Assembly (NCBI GenBank): GCA_023313575.1
Contig: JAJTTP010000001.1
Coordinates: 2,914,001-2,978,000, forward strand
Reading direction: 5' to 3'
Length of the DNA stretch: 64,000 bases
Source: Eutypella sp. D-1
Taxonomy: Eukaryota; Ascomycota; Sordariomycetes; Xylariales; Diatrypaceae
The notes beneath the pieces were generated by a model. It saw nothing but the letters and a program-made list of their open reading frames with translations. It had not been told where the DNA came from and made no database searches. How positions within the stretch are numbered: position 1 is the stretch's first letter; every line of letters starts with the position of its first letter. A program made the position numbers and the translations under genes. This document shows positions 24,540-35,323 of the stretch, in pieces.

Positions 24540-26045
24540 TCAGCACGCAGTTGTAACAACGCCACCAACGACTCGCTCGAGAACCGCATCGAATGCGTTA
24601 CGCTGGATGACGGCCCCGAAGTGCACGCAGTGGACAACGTCAAGGAGGCCACGTCTAAGGGCGTCCATGACACTGTCGTCGCACACGGTCGCGGGTCCGC
24701 ACAGCCGTACGATCTCAAACCACGCTTGTACGGGTGTGAGCTCGGCATGGGGTCCGTCCTGCGGATTTAGCGCCCCCGCGAGCTGGCGTAGGTTCTCGAG
24801 CGTCAGACCCGCGGCCGGGCCGGGTGCCTGCCATGAGATCGGGCTCGGCACTGGAGCCTTCGGAGGTAGGTCTTGGCCCCGGATGCTGCCGGTCTGGGAG
24901 GGCCGGGATTGATGACGGGGTCCGACGGCGTTTTGTGAAGGCGCGTTCAGTCCTAAGCACTCCTTCACCCCGCCCATCTTCTCGAACACGGACGGCGGCG
25001 CACCCTGCAATGCGATCGCGCTGACCATGAGCATGTGTCCGTTATCGGCCTCCGCCCCATCGTCGGCCGTTTGTGAGAAGAAAGAGGAATGGAAATGATC
25101 CCAACAAACGTGTTCTAGCCTATACGTACGTCATACACGAACGTGGTCAGCAACGAGGTCTAATCCGAATCCTGCCTACTACCGAAATTGCTCCCTCGGG
25201 ATACAGCGTACCCGTTTTATAGATCTGAAAAACAGTAGGATCCTACTGAACAACGGGATTGAAGAAAACATGGAGAGGATAAGAAAAAGCTTAGAAGCCA
25301 CACACCCTAGGATGAAGTTGATCGCGTAATCTGTCTGTGCATTCGTGAATTCAGACCTATCACTGAGATTAGGCTCGCCACCTTCACCGTAAGAGGATCC
25401 GGCAGACTTGTTGCCCGCTGGACTTCTGTAGCTAGCACCCGAAGATGGAGATGACGTTCTGTATATATGGTAGGCGGGCGTGTTGCTGTCCGATATGTCG
25501 AGACTGACTATATAGTGGTCTGATGACGTCGCTAACGCTGATGCCGAAGGTTGGGAGTCTGGGGAATTCCCAGGTATGCTGAATGGCGTAGCTCTTGTTG
25601 ACATCTCCTTTGTCGTCATTAACACTGATTGCATTTGTGTCGGAGGCGCTGGCGGCTGCTGCTGCAGGTTTTGCCGCAGGGCCGGCGATTTGGGCTTTGG
25701 GATGGCCACGCCGGCCTTTATGAGTCGCTTACGGATTTCGTCGTTCTCGTCGCGGAGGGCGGTACTTTCGCCCTCGGTCCGCGTGATATCATCACGCAGC
25801 TTCGCGATGTCCATCTCGAGCTGCTTGGTATAGTTGGCCTTGCGTTGGCGGTGCTGGATCTGCGCCTTTCTCACTTGGGCGCGGCGCGCCTGCGCCTTGG
25901 CCGTCCGGTCGCCATCGCCGCCGCCGCCGCCGCTACTGCTGTCGCCCTTGCCGAGCGAAGCGGTGGTGCCTACGTGCAGGACGGAGCCGCCACCGCAGTT
26001 AGCGTCAAGGATCATGATGTAGGGCATGGGCAAAGACACGGGCAT
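24540..26045 (-). CDS. bZIP-like transcription factor with atypical basic region
   Basis: Two exons, 25306-26045 and 24540-25119 (GTGTGT donor, ATAG acceptor, phase 2), give 439 residues. Near residues 50-110 a basic stretch RRAQVRKAQIQHRQRKANY runs into a heptad-spaced helix with KQLEMDIAKLRDDI and later LRDENDEIRKRL, the layout of a bZIP DNA-binding domain. The canonical Asn of the N-x7-R pattern appears to be replaced by Val. The splice joins DYAINFILG to LEHVCWDHF, giving the INFIL-LEH block usual in this fungal subgroup. The C-terminal PVQAWFEI region is also conserved-looking. The protein is likely nuclear and DNA-binding; its target is unknown. The ATG at 26045 is the first in frame; the open frame continues upstream without another ATG. 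Confidence 0.8.
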
Positions 26046-26489
26046 GTGTGTGCGCGCTTGCTTCTTTACGCGAGGCAGAATGATGTCCGGCGACGGAGCA
26101 AACAAAGGAGAAGAACTCTGAACTAGGAAAGTTGTGCGTGTTTGTGATGGCGATGGTAATGACGACAAGCAAAATTCCGATGATGTGATGTTATAGTGGC
26201 AGCGGATGCATCAGAATAAGAATAGGGGGGGGGGGGGCTAGGCGGGTAAGGTTTGTGGGCAGAACGTTACAGGGAAGGATGAGCCCTATATGATCATGAA
26301 CGGCAACTACTTCCGTCGTGATGCGATGCGAACATCCAAAAAGGCGGTCTAGATGCCAGCTTCATGTGCAAGTGTCTAGACTGTTGGTAACTCGTGACAG
26401 CCGCCAATGCCCGTGGTATCGCACCCCCGCCCTACCTGGTACTTTCCCACTCCTAGTATGTAGAAGCGCCTCGATATCACCTCAACGCA
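26046..26489. other. Promoter side of the bZIP-like gene
   Basis: Spacer between two minus-strand genes. It contains an unbroken run of 13 G at 26225-26237, a spot where assembly length may be unreliable. No gene seen. Confidence 0.6.
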
Positions 26490-27055
26490 TCATCTGCTGT
26501 TAAGAACAGCTGCGGTGGCAGTAGGTGCCGAGGGAGGGGGCCTGGAAGCACGCCAAGGAGCCGACTCGAACTCCTCCTGCCTCCTCGCTTCGGCCTCCCC
26601 TTCGCTTCTAGCTTGCATAGCACACGTAGCATGCCATGCTGATCGGGCCGGCTCTCCTGCCGCTTGCCAGTCACGCACGCGTATACGTATAGAGCCATGT
26701 CTCACCGTTGGGGAGGGGCCGGGGGCTCCTCATCTCGTTTGGTGACAAATCTTGCAGTTCCCATTTACGCACCTGGGCATCATCTAGCGCCGTCCTCCTA
26801 CCATACTCTACTACGGAGCCGAGGGGGGGAAATGGCTTGGTGAAGTATAAGGACTGACCTGGTGAGAAGGAGGGGGTTCAAGGGCAAAAGCACGGAGTAC
26901 ACGCAGCAAAATAAGCTCTACGTACCTGTCTCGTTTGGGTCCCGCTGGGAGACGAATTTCAGGTTGTCGGGGGTGGTCGCTTGCTTGACACGCTTCAGGA
27001 ATTTTCTGAACGACGGCCTCTCGGGGGCATCTTCGTCATCGTGGTCGGATCCCAT
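26490..27055 (-). CDS. Small hypothetical protein encoded in three short exons
   Basis: Exons 26926-27055, 26706-26858 and 26490-26611 join in consistent phase 1 to a 134-residue protein starting MGSDHDDEDAPERPSFRKFLK. Exon 1 ends at a GTACGT donor. The next acceptor, CACCAG, opens GQSLYFTKPFPPLGSVVEYGR, which reads like real protein. Exon 2 ends PRPLPN before GTGAGA. The last junction is uncertain. An AAG acceptor at 26612 gives an acidic Ala/Glu/Arg tail, a stronger CTAG acceptor four bases on gives a basic tail, and retention of intron 2 would end the protein after 11 more codons. No domain is recognised. The predicted product is soluble and charged, with no signal peptide or membrane helix. 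A TAG/CAG trinucleotide tract lies directly upstream. I am fairly sure exons 1 and 2 are coding. Confidence 0.55.
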
Positions 27056-28066
27056 AGTAGTAGTAGCAGCAGTAGTAGTAGTAGTCAGTCTACCTGTCCT
27101 TGTGTCACACTCCCACCTCCCCCGATCTTCTCTGTTCTATTCACGCAAGCGAAGCCTTCTGGGCTCCCCTTAATCTTAAAATGCGCACGCATGCAGACAC
27201 GGACTGTGACACAGCGGCTCTGCTGAGTGAATCAACAGGGTAGAGCCCGATGCACTATTGTGTAGTACGGTACTCTCTTCGCCCTCAGCCTGTCCTCGTG
27301 TCGTTTCCCGTTTTTGGTAGTTACGTTCGTTAGTGGGCTATTAGACGATAGTATTGCAGTAGAGAGCGACGTCAGATTGCCAGTGGGATGGTCCGTTCGG
27401 AGGATTTGATGCCAAGACTAAAAACATTTGGAATCAGTTTTGTAATAAGATCCTGGGGTGCATTAGTGAGCGCCGAAACTTAAGCCGGCTCAGCGACCCG
27501 CAGTGGTATTCAATATATATAACTCGGCCTTCTCCGCTATTTAGTGCTATGGGTGCGTTTCACCGCCTAGCACGACCCCTGCGGATCGATCTTCTGATGC
27601 GTATAAGGCGGCTGTCTCGCTGGCGACTAATACAATGAAACATTATGTCACGTTCGTTCAATTTAGATGATCTTGACGATACATCGATACCCTAAAAGGG
27701 TCGTGAAATTGCTGATTTTGCCTAGCCGAGCCTCATCTTGCAATCTACACATGCTGGCCACACGGGCATTCCAAATGGTAGCCGAGAATAGCCAAGGGTG
27801 TATAGTGCATTGCCTAACTCTACGCCAAGTAGATGGGGTCTCCTCTACCCGAACCCTCGAGGGCGAATACATGCGACAAGATGCCCTGATACCACGGCCT
27901 GGGCCGGAATACAACATCACAGATCGCTTACACGAACACGAGCACGATGTGCAAAACAGAATACCATACTTTTCCACAAATCCAGAAGCCCTGCCAGATC
28001 ATAACCGCCCCCTTTTTGTCCGAAGCTCCAAACGCCGATCAAATGCATGTACTTTGCAAAGGTCAT
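27056..28066. other. Spacer with trinucleotide tract upstream of the small gene
   Basis: Bases 27056-27085 are an imperfect TAG/CAG trinucleotide array, next to the start codon of the small minus-strand gene and probably in its 5' leader. The remainder is the 3' side of RRN3. A plus-strand open frame across 27667-28188 overlaps the RRN3 3' end and is treated as a shadow. Confidence 0.6.
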
Positions 28067-30160
28067 TCAGTCATCCTCTTTCGAGTCCTCGTCTGTCTCG
28101 GTATCCTCTTGAACCTCCTCCTCTTGTTCGCCTAAGCCCTCGTCGCTTTCGTCGTCTTCGTCGTCGTCTTCGTTTAATCCAGGTATAGGTCGCCATTGCA
28201 GGTAATCTTGCTCTACCCAACGCTTGCTTGTGGGGAGCTGGTACGGGTCGAACGGAAAATACGAATCAAGCTGCTGCCAGCTTTCGTCGTTCATGTCGAA
28301 GGACAGGTCGCGAAGTCCTCCGCCACTTGAATAGGCGCCAACGCTGTACTGGGACAAACGAATGCGTTTGTTCGATTCGAGCAGCGGGTACACGTACATG
28401 AATCGGAAGCGATGAGCAAGGTTTGCAAATTGTTCAACGATAACAGGCGCGCAAACCTTAAGAGGGTTGAGTTTGGAGTATATGTTGCGTCTCATGATAT
28501 CTTTGACCTCGGCGACCCATTCAATCTCCTGATCTAAGTATGAGGAGGGATCATCTTTGTCCACATCATCTGGAACGGAGCTGATGAGATCCTGCCATCT
28601 GAAGCAGAAGATGTACATCAAAGCCTGCATCAACGCGTAGAATGGTGCATAACGGCGTACGTCAGGACCTCGACAGGACTCTTCATAGAGAGTTCGCATC
28701 TGGTCAAGGTGGTAGCCAAGGACCTCGAAGATATTAACGACAATCTGACCAGGAACATGGGCACCTCGGGCGACAAAGCTGGCTAGATATGCAGATGCCG
28801 CCTGTTGCAACACTGGCGGACGTTGGGACTCAAACGCGATGTTGATGCATGTGCCACAGAAAGCATCGATAAGCTCTTCAGATTGCTGGCCGAAGTGGAA
28901 GATGAGGAACTGCGTATGCCGCGACTTGAGGTTTGGCAGGATGATGTTGGAGAATTCGGATAGTAGGTCGCCAAAAACCTCCATAGCTTGGTCAGACCGA
29001 GGATCGCTGAAGTAAGGTGTATATAGCTCGAATAGAGCATCCAAAATGAAGTCCATCTTCTCGATGCCTTCCTTTGCCGTCTTGACACGGGTGTACTCGT
29101 CATCTTCGGAACCTTCGTCGGATACTGAATCATGATCGTCTTCATCATCCGAATCCTCTTCGTCCTGGTTCCCATTGACCTGGGATGACTTGAGAGCCAT
29201 GGCGACCATAGTGGTGAGTCGATCATCCATGTCTTCCAGATCCATCTGCATTTCTACATCGACCTTGACCAAGCGACTGATGATCAAGTCCATGATGTCG
29301 TTCTGCATAGCGGGGCAATATGCTCGCAGTTCCAGGAGATTCTGGACATAGGCCAGATGCATTCGTTTAGAATCATCATGGTAAGGGTATTTGTTGGAAA
29401 TCAGGTGGGTTAAGACGGACTTCGCAGCAGGGAATATGCGTAGTAGATAGCGGAGGGAATAGTGAAGTCTTTCCATTGCAATATCACGAGGAACAGGTGG
29501 GAAACCAGTTACAGCCCAGTCTGATGGTCTCGAGTCGGTAAACTTGTCGACAATTACGGAGAGGACTTGGGTGAGACAGGAACCCTGAGCACCGACAAGG
29601 GAAGCAAGGAACTGGGTATATACCCTGGCAAACTGCTCATCCCTCCCTATCCACTGGCACTGCAAGACGCTCTTGACCAAGCCAGACGCAGACCTCCCTA
29701 AGCGGGGTGTAAAGCTGGAGAGGGCAACAAGATACACCTTAAGTTCCTGGCGTCGCTTTTCGGGAAGGGTAGGGTCGGCATCCTCATCTTCGTCATCATA
29801 TGTAAGCTTCTGTTTGCCGGATAGAATTTCCTTCAGTGTGTCATATTCTTCATCGTCGCCTCTTGTGTGTTCATCCAGAGCCTTGCGTATCTCCTGCTTG
29901 ACCTCATCGACAGTTCGGACGCCAATCTCGTGTATCTCGATATTATTCAAATCGAATTCGACTTTCTGGCGCTTGCGGGGACTTTGTGATCCGTCCATGC
30001 TATCATTTTCCAGCTCGGCATCGTCACGCGTTCTGCGAGTACCAATTATTGATGTGGACGAGGACGAGGACGAGGCCTTGAGAATAGGCTTTAGTGGAGT
30101 GGTGACGTGTTTTGCAGCAGCCTGTGCGGCATGCGTGATGGCTGAAGTGGCGGCCTGCAT
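28067..30160 (-). CDS. RRN3: RNA polymerase I transcription initiation factor Rrn3
   Basis: Single exon of 697 residues. The central part (about residues 90-600) matches RRN3/TIF-IA: LSSFTPRLGRSASGLVKSVLQCQWIGRD, the HEAT-like helices with LHYSLRYLLRIFPAAKSVLTHL, YVQNLLELRAYCP, and the C-terminal LQALMYIFCFRWQ and KLNPLKVCAPVIVEQFANLA blocks. Rrn3 binds phosphorylated RNA polymerase I in the nucleolus and brings it to the rDNA promoter; its activity follows growth signals such as TOR. A Ser/Arg-rich N-terminal segment with a likely nuclear signal (SPRKRQKVE) and two acidic stretches (around 330 and at the very C-terminus) are usual for fungal Rrn3. The start ATG is the first in frame and gives normal family length. 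Confidence 0.95.
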   Translation of the reverse strand: MQAATSAITHAAQAAAKHVTTPLKPILKASSSSSSTSIIGTRRTRDDAELENDSMDGSQSPRKRQKVEFDLNNIEIHEIGVRTVDEVKQEIRKALDEHTRGDDEEYDTLKEILSGKQKLTYDDEDEDADPTLPEKRRQELKVYLVALSSFTPRLGRSASGLVKSVLQCQWIGRDEQFARVYTQFLASLVGAQGSCLTQVLSVIVDKFTDSRPSDWAVTGFPPVPRDIAMERLHYSLRYLLRIFPAAKSVLTHLISNKYPYHDDSKRMHLAYVQNLLELRAYCPAMQNDIMDLIISRLVKVDVEMQMDLEDMDDRLTTMVAMALKSSQVNGNQDEEDSDDEDDHDSVSDEGSEDDEYTRVKTAKEGIEKMDFILDALFELYTPYFSDPRSDQAMEVFGDLLSEFSNIILPNLKSRHTQFLIFHFGQQSEELIDAFCGTCINIAFESQRPPVLQQAASAYLASFVARGAHVPGQIVVNIFEVLGYHLDQMRTLYEESCRGPDVRRYAPFYALMQALMYIFCFRWQDLISSVPDDVDKDDPSSYLDQEIEWVAEVKDIMRRNIYSKLNPLKVCAPVIVEQFANLAHRFRFMYVYPLLESNKRIRLSQYSVGAYSSGGGLRDLSFDMNDESWQQLDSYFPFDPYQLPTSKRWVEQDYLQWRPIPGLNEDDDEDDESDEGLGEQEEEVQEDTETDEDSKEDD

Positions 30161-32201
30161 GAGGAAAAAGCCCTGTCTAATGCTATATATTGTATTCCAA
30201 ATCGCAATAATGAATGGTGAGTCGTTTGTTCACTTCGCATGCGATGGCGGCGTTATGCAGTGCGGCGTTATGTGCGTTCGTGTCGTGCGTTAGGTGTCTG
30301 TCGAGTAGGGTTGCAACATTGATTTCATAGTATCTCTCTGTTGCCTCTGTTGCCGCAATTGCCGTGATTGCCGTATATATGATAATAAAGCCTCTACATT
30401 GCTTTCCAACCCTTACCGAAAGGATGCGAAAACCATATAACACTGTTATGATGATGTGGTAGTGGCGGGGTATGATATGCGACAAGGCTTTTGAGATATG
30501 TAGAAGATTAGGAAATAATAAAATTTGTGAAGTTCTAAGTTAACTACCTAGGTACCTATCCACATAGGTACTAACATAAACTAATTGAATCTTGTGGGTC
30601 CTGAAAAAAAAAGTTCTACTAAATACAGAAGTACGTACCTGGGTACATACAGAGTGGGATAGGGTGCAGGCATTAAGTGGGGAATATGGAGCAAATAGGA
30701 TGTAAAGGTGGTCCATGCACACGCGACCACTTTAAAGATACTTAGGTACTTCTATCCTCCCACCTACCTGCCACTCTTTGCTGATGTTCTGTATTTCTGT
30801 AAAGACTGATTCGTCATTTCAGAGGATTCAGTCGGGTATATAGTAAGAGGTAGAAGCTGGAGGGTTACGGTTAGTGTGAGCTAGCTAGCTTGTGGTTATT
30901 GAACTCTACTTAGGTAGGTACGTATAGTAGAGATATAGGGGTAAAGTCCTCTATTTAGTACATGGAAGTTGTTTAGTTTATCATAGCCTGTGGATAGGCG
31001 AATAGTCAGCGCCTGTGTTGTTTAAGCATTATCTCCAATTTTCTTCCTTTTGCCTACCCTCTACCTAAAGTTCTTGAACAACTCCTGTCACCTGCATGAC
31101 CTTGCCATCATTAATAACACCAAGAGACTTTATGGGTTACTCATAAAGTATAAAATATAACCAAAATGGAACCAGTTACGACTGCTGATCATGAGATAGG
31201 GGTCAATCCCGAATGGCAGGGATGTCTGAAGAAGTCATCATCATCCCCGTTTGGTCACTTGCAATGTCAAAGTAAGGACCAGGTTCTGAGAATGGGAAGC
31301 AGGTCCTCGATACACTACTGTTGCGACAGGTTACTACTGCCGCATCTATAAAGCTATCCATACTTGATTATCTGTGGGTGGCAGAGTGGCTTTTCAAAAG
31401 CCCGCCACTAAGCTCCGTGATTGGTTGAAGTGTTTACCGTCAATCGTCACTCACTGACTTCATCCCGAAGGTCGTGCAACTTGCGAAGCGTTGGACATTC
31501 AAAATGGCGCCCTTCTGCGATGTTCACCAACTCTTTTGTGTCCTAGTCGAGTGGACAAGAAGACGCCGATGGGTGCTGTGCGGTCCTACATAAATAACAA
31601 TATAATCAGTGGGATTGGATCGGGTGTGGTGTCAGTCCTTGAAACACTGGATCTGCCGATGGCTGCAGGAAACATCGGGAAAGCTGCAGGTAGGAGAAAT
31701 TATGGCTTATCACGATGACTGCACCTTGAACAAGCATGGAGATCGAGTTATCTAACCAAATTGAAACATCCTATTTGGTTTCACAAGACGCCAGTTCCCG
31801 TTTTGTGCTATTCATATTTCAAGGCAAAGATTAGTTATCCAATTATCTCTGTATGCGTATGTTTAATAGTATCTACGTGCCATCCACCCTGTGCTTCCGG
31901 GACTTTCTTGAGGGCGCCTGTACCCTTTGCTACACAATAATGTGCACCACTCGGTCCTGATAAAAATGCCTTCCTCTAGGCACCCGCGTGGCTCGAAGAT
32001 GATCTCATAATTGTACACTGCGTGCGACCCGCAGCTGCGTGTCGTGAAACCAGCAGGTAGGTATCTAAGGACCAGTCGACTATGGACGACTGAGTCTATG
32101 GGTCCTCATCCTCTATTACCTACCTTTCCATAACCTAAACAGGTTTCCGCTATATCTAAAAACAAAAACTCTTTCCCTGTTCGTGCATTCAAACTTACAC
32201 A
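30161..32201. other. Two-kilobase divergent spacer
   Basis: Head-to-head spacer of RRN3 and a small plus-strand gene. It contains an ACCTAGGT palindrome at 30546-30553 and related TAGGTA words. Two short plus-strand frames (31166-31351, 31491-31718) lack homology and splice continuity. No gene supported. Confidence 0.55.
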
Positions 32202-32642
32202 ATGATGCCGAGTAGCAGTCGAGCCAATGCCGGGTCATTCCCAGGCAACCGAGGCCGAGGAGTCCATCGACGTCAAGAATCCACGGCAACTACTCTTTCA
32301 CCCATCGACCAAATAACCGACGCGATCAATAAGCTCAACGCTGATACCGACGGCATCAAGGAGATCATAGCAGAGGTCTCGAAGGTCCATAAGCACATGG
32401 CGATGCTTTTAGGACGCGCCCAAATGAATTTCCCTAAACTGCGCCCTGACGAGATCCAAGACAAGGATCTCAAGCGTAGGCTGGACGACCTGAGGGAGAA
32501 GAAGATAGGTACTGTCGGCAACGATCTTGAGGCTGCCATAAGTGCCCAGAAGGCCATATGGCAGGCTCTGATACAGCTCACCCAGAACATTGACGAAGTT
32601 CTAGGCGAAGTGGGTACTGGGGGTGGTGATGTTATATCATGA
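32202..32642 (+). CDS. Small helical hypothetical protein
   Basis: Single exon of 146 residues. It starts at the first of two adjacent ATGs after a pyrimidine/adenine-rich leader ending ACACAATGATG. A low-complexity Ser/Gly/Arg head (residues 1-30) is followed by a long amphipathic, probably coiled-coil region: DQITDAINKLNADTDGIKE, then KLRPDEIQDKDLKRRLDDLREKK and further heptads to about residue 140. There is no signal peptide, membrane helix or enzyme motif. The composition and absence of rare codons look coding, and the length and regular helix pattern argue against a chance frame. No family is recognised; a structural adaptor role would be a guess. It stands between RRN3 and a decayed-looking region. 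Confidence 0.6.
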   Translation: MMPSSSRANAGSFPGNRGRGVHRRQESTATTLSPIDQITDAINKLNADTDGIKEIIAEVSKVHKHMAMLLGRAQMNFPKLRPDEIQDKDLKRRLDDLREKKIGTVGNDLEAAISAQKAIWQALIQLTQNIDEVLGEVGTGGGDVIS

Positions 32643-33100
32643 TGTGGACACGGCTCATGGTGAATTCAAAAAATATCTATGAGACACTTTAAGGGGAAGG
32701 GACTGTCCGGCGAGACGTAATGCGTTCATGTACAACCGGACCTACTTTTGTGTGATTAGGTTATAATATCGGGGCGGGCGGTCGCCCAAATCAAATGGAC
32801 AGTTCGTAATTGGAAACCCACTTACCATTTCTCCAATTTCAGCTGTATACTGTGATTTGTGTTAGATTGAAAACCTCGTAGTTACTAGTTTTGCGTGCTA
32901 TTGTTGGCAATGCACACCTACATAGGCACCGAAGTCGAAGAAATGACCTAGCATGAACAGGAGTCGAGGCCAACTTGATGCCACTTCGCACTGTTTGCCT
33001 AGTCTAGTTTGAACCAATCACGTCACCCGAAATCAAGGCCCACTTCCCGTTTTGGCAGGAAACTACCATGTCCAGATATGAACCATCGTTGCCCAGGATA
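32643..33100. other. Intergenic, no gene seen
   Basis: Spacer after the small helical gene, AT-rich with a short GC patch (GGGGCGGGCGG near 32770). Nothing recognised. Confidence 0.55.
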
Positions 33101-33589
33101 TTACGCCTTATTGCGATGTAATAACATAAAGTGCAAGTTATATTTTGTTCGTATATGCAGTGGCTCAGTCGATTTCCATATTTTGGTGGTGTAAAAGGGC
33201 CCGGGCATGTGGTCAGTCGTGAGATGCTTTTCTACATCGCATTTACATGGTTGTCCGAGAAAAGGATCCTGGGCTATCCGTTCCGAGTCGAGCGAAATGG
33301 GAACGTTGCCGGCTGAATCGGCAACGCCCGCCCACATCGGAACCACGTCGGAACCGATATGGGTCTTTAGTTCTCCCTGCAAATAGAAGCGGCCTGCCAC
33401 GGCAAGTGGGAAAGAACCACTACCCATGTATCCCTGCAAGGAGTATATCATATCATGCGCGATAAATCCGGGGTAGCGGGAGCTGTGTTCGACAGGCCAT
33501 AGATCTGACAGGCACATTCCATTTGCCGAAGCAGCGGGCCTGTCGTCAGCGTCCTTGGCGCTACACTGGCCGTATATCCAAATGAGCAT
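33101..33589 (-). CDS. Uncertain ORF, possible gene remnant
   Basis: A single open frame of 162 codons. Its first two thirds use G/C-ending codons and read like protein (GFIAHDMIYSLQGYMG, then GRFYLQGELKTHIGSDVVPMW and ISLDSERIAQDPFLGQPCKCDVE). The last third drifts to AT-rich codons and looks like 3' flank read through. The frame could extend upstream across a small intron ending at ATTAG just before GCCGGAATG, but no convincing first exon with a start was found. No domain is recognised. It may be the 3' part of a real multi-exon gene or a decaying copy. Confidence 0.3.
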   Translation of the reverse strand: MLIWIYGQCSAKDADDRPAASANGMCLSDLWPVEHSSRYPGFIAHDMIYSLQGYMGSGSFPLAVAGRFYLQGELKTHIGSDVVPMWAGVADSAGNVPISLDSERIAQDPFLGQPCKCDVEKHLTTDHMPGPFYTTKIWKSTEPLHIRTKYNLHFMLLHRNKA

Positions 33590-34068
33590 TCCGGCCTAAT
33601 CCAGCTCACACGGACCAATCGCGTCAGGGGCATTGCAAAATCTGTTAGGACCCTCGTCGTCGCCACGGGGTCGCCAAGCCCCCCAGTGTTGGGCATGGCC
33701 CGAGATCGTTGTATTCTCCCGTGCTTGCTAGCTTAACGTGTCGGCCCTGGAGCGACGATCTTCTCCTCTGATGGGAGTGTGCGTGATAGCACGATTTCAT
33801 GGATTTGACCTTTTCAGGAACTTGGTCCACCTAATTATAGTGAACCGGCTAAAGCACGATGCGGACGCTCGACAGTCGGCTCTTCGTCGCGGCGCCTCGA
33901 TTTCCGCCCAGAGAACGGGTCCCTCGAGTCTAAGGCCTCGCTGGCTCTTAAAATGTCAAACTTCCCACTGAGACTCACGCCATGAGTTTGGGCCTTCTTG
34001 CTAGCGAGACTACAGCGTGGTAATAGGATTATCCGTTTGTGCGCCCAAGGCCCCGACAATACTCCAAG
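33590..34068. other. Promoter side of the intradiol dioxygenase
   Basis: Spacer between an uncertain minus-strand ORF and the plus-strand dioxygenase. Only overlapping short frames; no motif identified. Confidence 0.5.
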
Positions 34069-35323
34069 ATGGTCAACGTCAAAGCAGTAACCGCCGGCGT
34101 GGCAGTGCTTGCCACTCTCCTGGGAGACTCACTAGCCCACCCGGGCGAGACCCATACTGCGGAGAAGAGGAAGCGCGACCTCGCCCAGAATCAAGTTGCC
34201 GTACAACATGCGAAGAGGGCCGCGGCCGAGTGCTCTGGGAGTGCGGGGGCGCAGCAACTAGCAAAACGGGCGGCAATGCGGCGCGCTACTAAGGCTCAGG
34301 AACTGCGTGAGAAGCGCGGGCTGGAGTACTGTAAGATACTGGATATTGAGATAATTCACGCCCGCAAAGCTTCTCCGAACGCGCAGCTAATCAGGCAACG
34401 TAGCCGGCATGAAGACCAAGCGCGACCAGGCGGCGCTCGACAAGTGGATGAAGACTTGTCACCACAGAGATGAAGCTGACTTCGACCTCAACACGCCATT
34501 TGAGACCATCTTCGCCTCGAACGCCACCCTCGGCCTCGCCCCCGAGACCATCATCGGGCCGTACTGGGTCTCCGGGGAGTTCATCCGGAGCGACCTTATT
34601 GAAGAGGAGGCGGGAATCAAGGTGCACCTCGACCTGCAGTTCATCGACGTCAACGACTGCACACCCGTTCCGGACATGCTCATCGATCTATGGGCCGCCA
34701 ATGCCGTAGGTACCTACTCCGGCGTGACGGCCGGCGCGGGACTAAACACAACCTTCTTGCGCGGCGTTCAGATCACCGATGCAGAGGGCGTGGTCGAGTT
34801 CGACACCATCTTCCCGGGTCACTACGAAGGCCGCGTGAACCACATCCACGTCACTAGCAACCGCGGCGGCGAGATCTTCGAGAACGGCACTTATGCCGGC
34901 GGTACCGTGAACCATATCGGTCAACTGTACTTCGACCAGGAGCTCATCAGCCAAGTCGAGACCATGACTCCGTACATCACCAACGAGATGAAGCTCATGC
35001 TCAATGCGCAGGACTTCCTAGCCGCCCAGCAGGCTAACAATGAGTACGATCCCTTCCTTGACTACGTTATGCTGAGCGATGACCCTGCCGATGGTCTGCT
35101 CATGTGGATTACTCTCGGCATCGATGGAACAGCCGACCATAACAACGCCGTGTCTGCTGGCGCTCATTACTACGAGGGAGGTGGTGTCGAAGGTTCTCAA
35201 CCGTTCCCGATGCCCCCTGGTGGAACATTCCCTCCCATGCCGCCGATGCCACCGGCACCCAACACCAAGCCGTTTTGGGGACCCTGCATGAAGAAGCGCG
35301 AGCTGGAGGAAGGCTATGAGTGA
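34069..35323 (+). CDS. Secreted intradiol ring-cleavage dioxygenase-like protein
   Basis: Two exons, 34069-34330 and 34395-35323 (GTAAGA donor, AATCAG acceptor, phase 1), give 396 residues. The N-terminus MVNVKAVTAGVAVLATLLG is a signal peptide ending near SLAHPG. A Lys/Arg/Ala-rich propeptide-like segment follows. The catalytic beta-sandwich spans about residues 125-310, with the Fe(III) ligand positions of intradiol enzymes visible: Tyr in IIGPYWVSGE, Tyr in NAVGTYSGV, and two His in EGRVNHIHV. Relatives open catechol-type aromatic rings between the two hydroxyls; secreted fungal members are thought to act on lignin- or tannin-derived phenolics. A C-terminal Pro/Met-rich linker (PPMPPMPPAPN) ends in a Cys and charged tail. 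The acceptor choice matters only for four residues upstream of the conserved domain. Confidence 0.9.

Noticed and set aside
27667..28188. Plus-strand open frame of 173 codons
   Set aside because: It overlaps the 3' end of RRN3 on the opposite strand, is low complexity where it mirrors the acidic tail, and has no homology.
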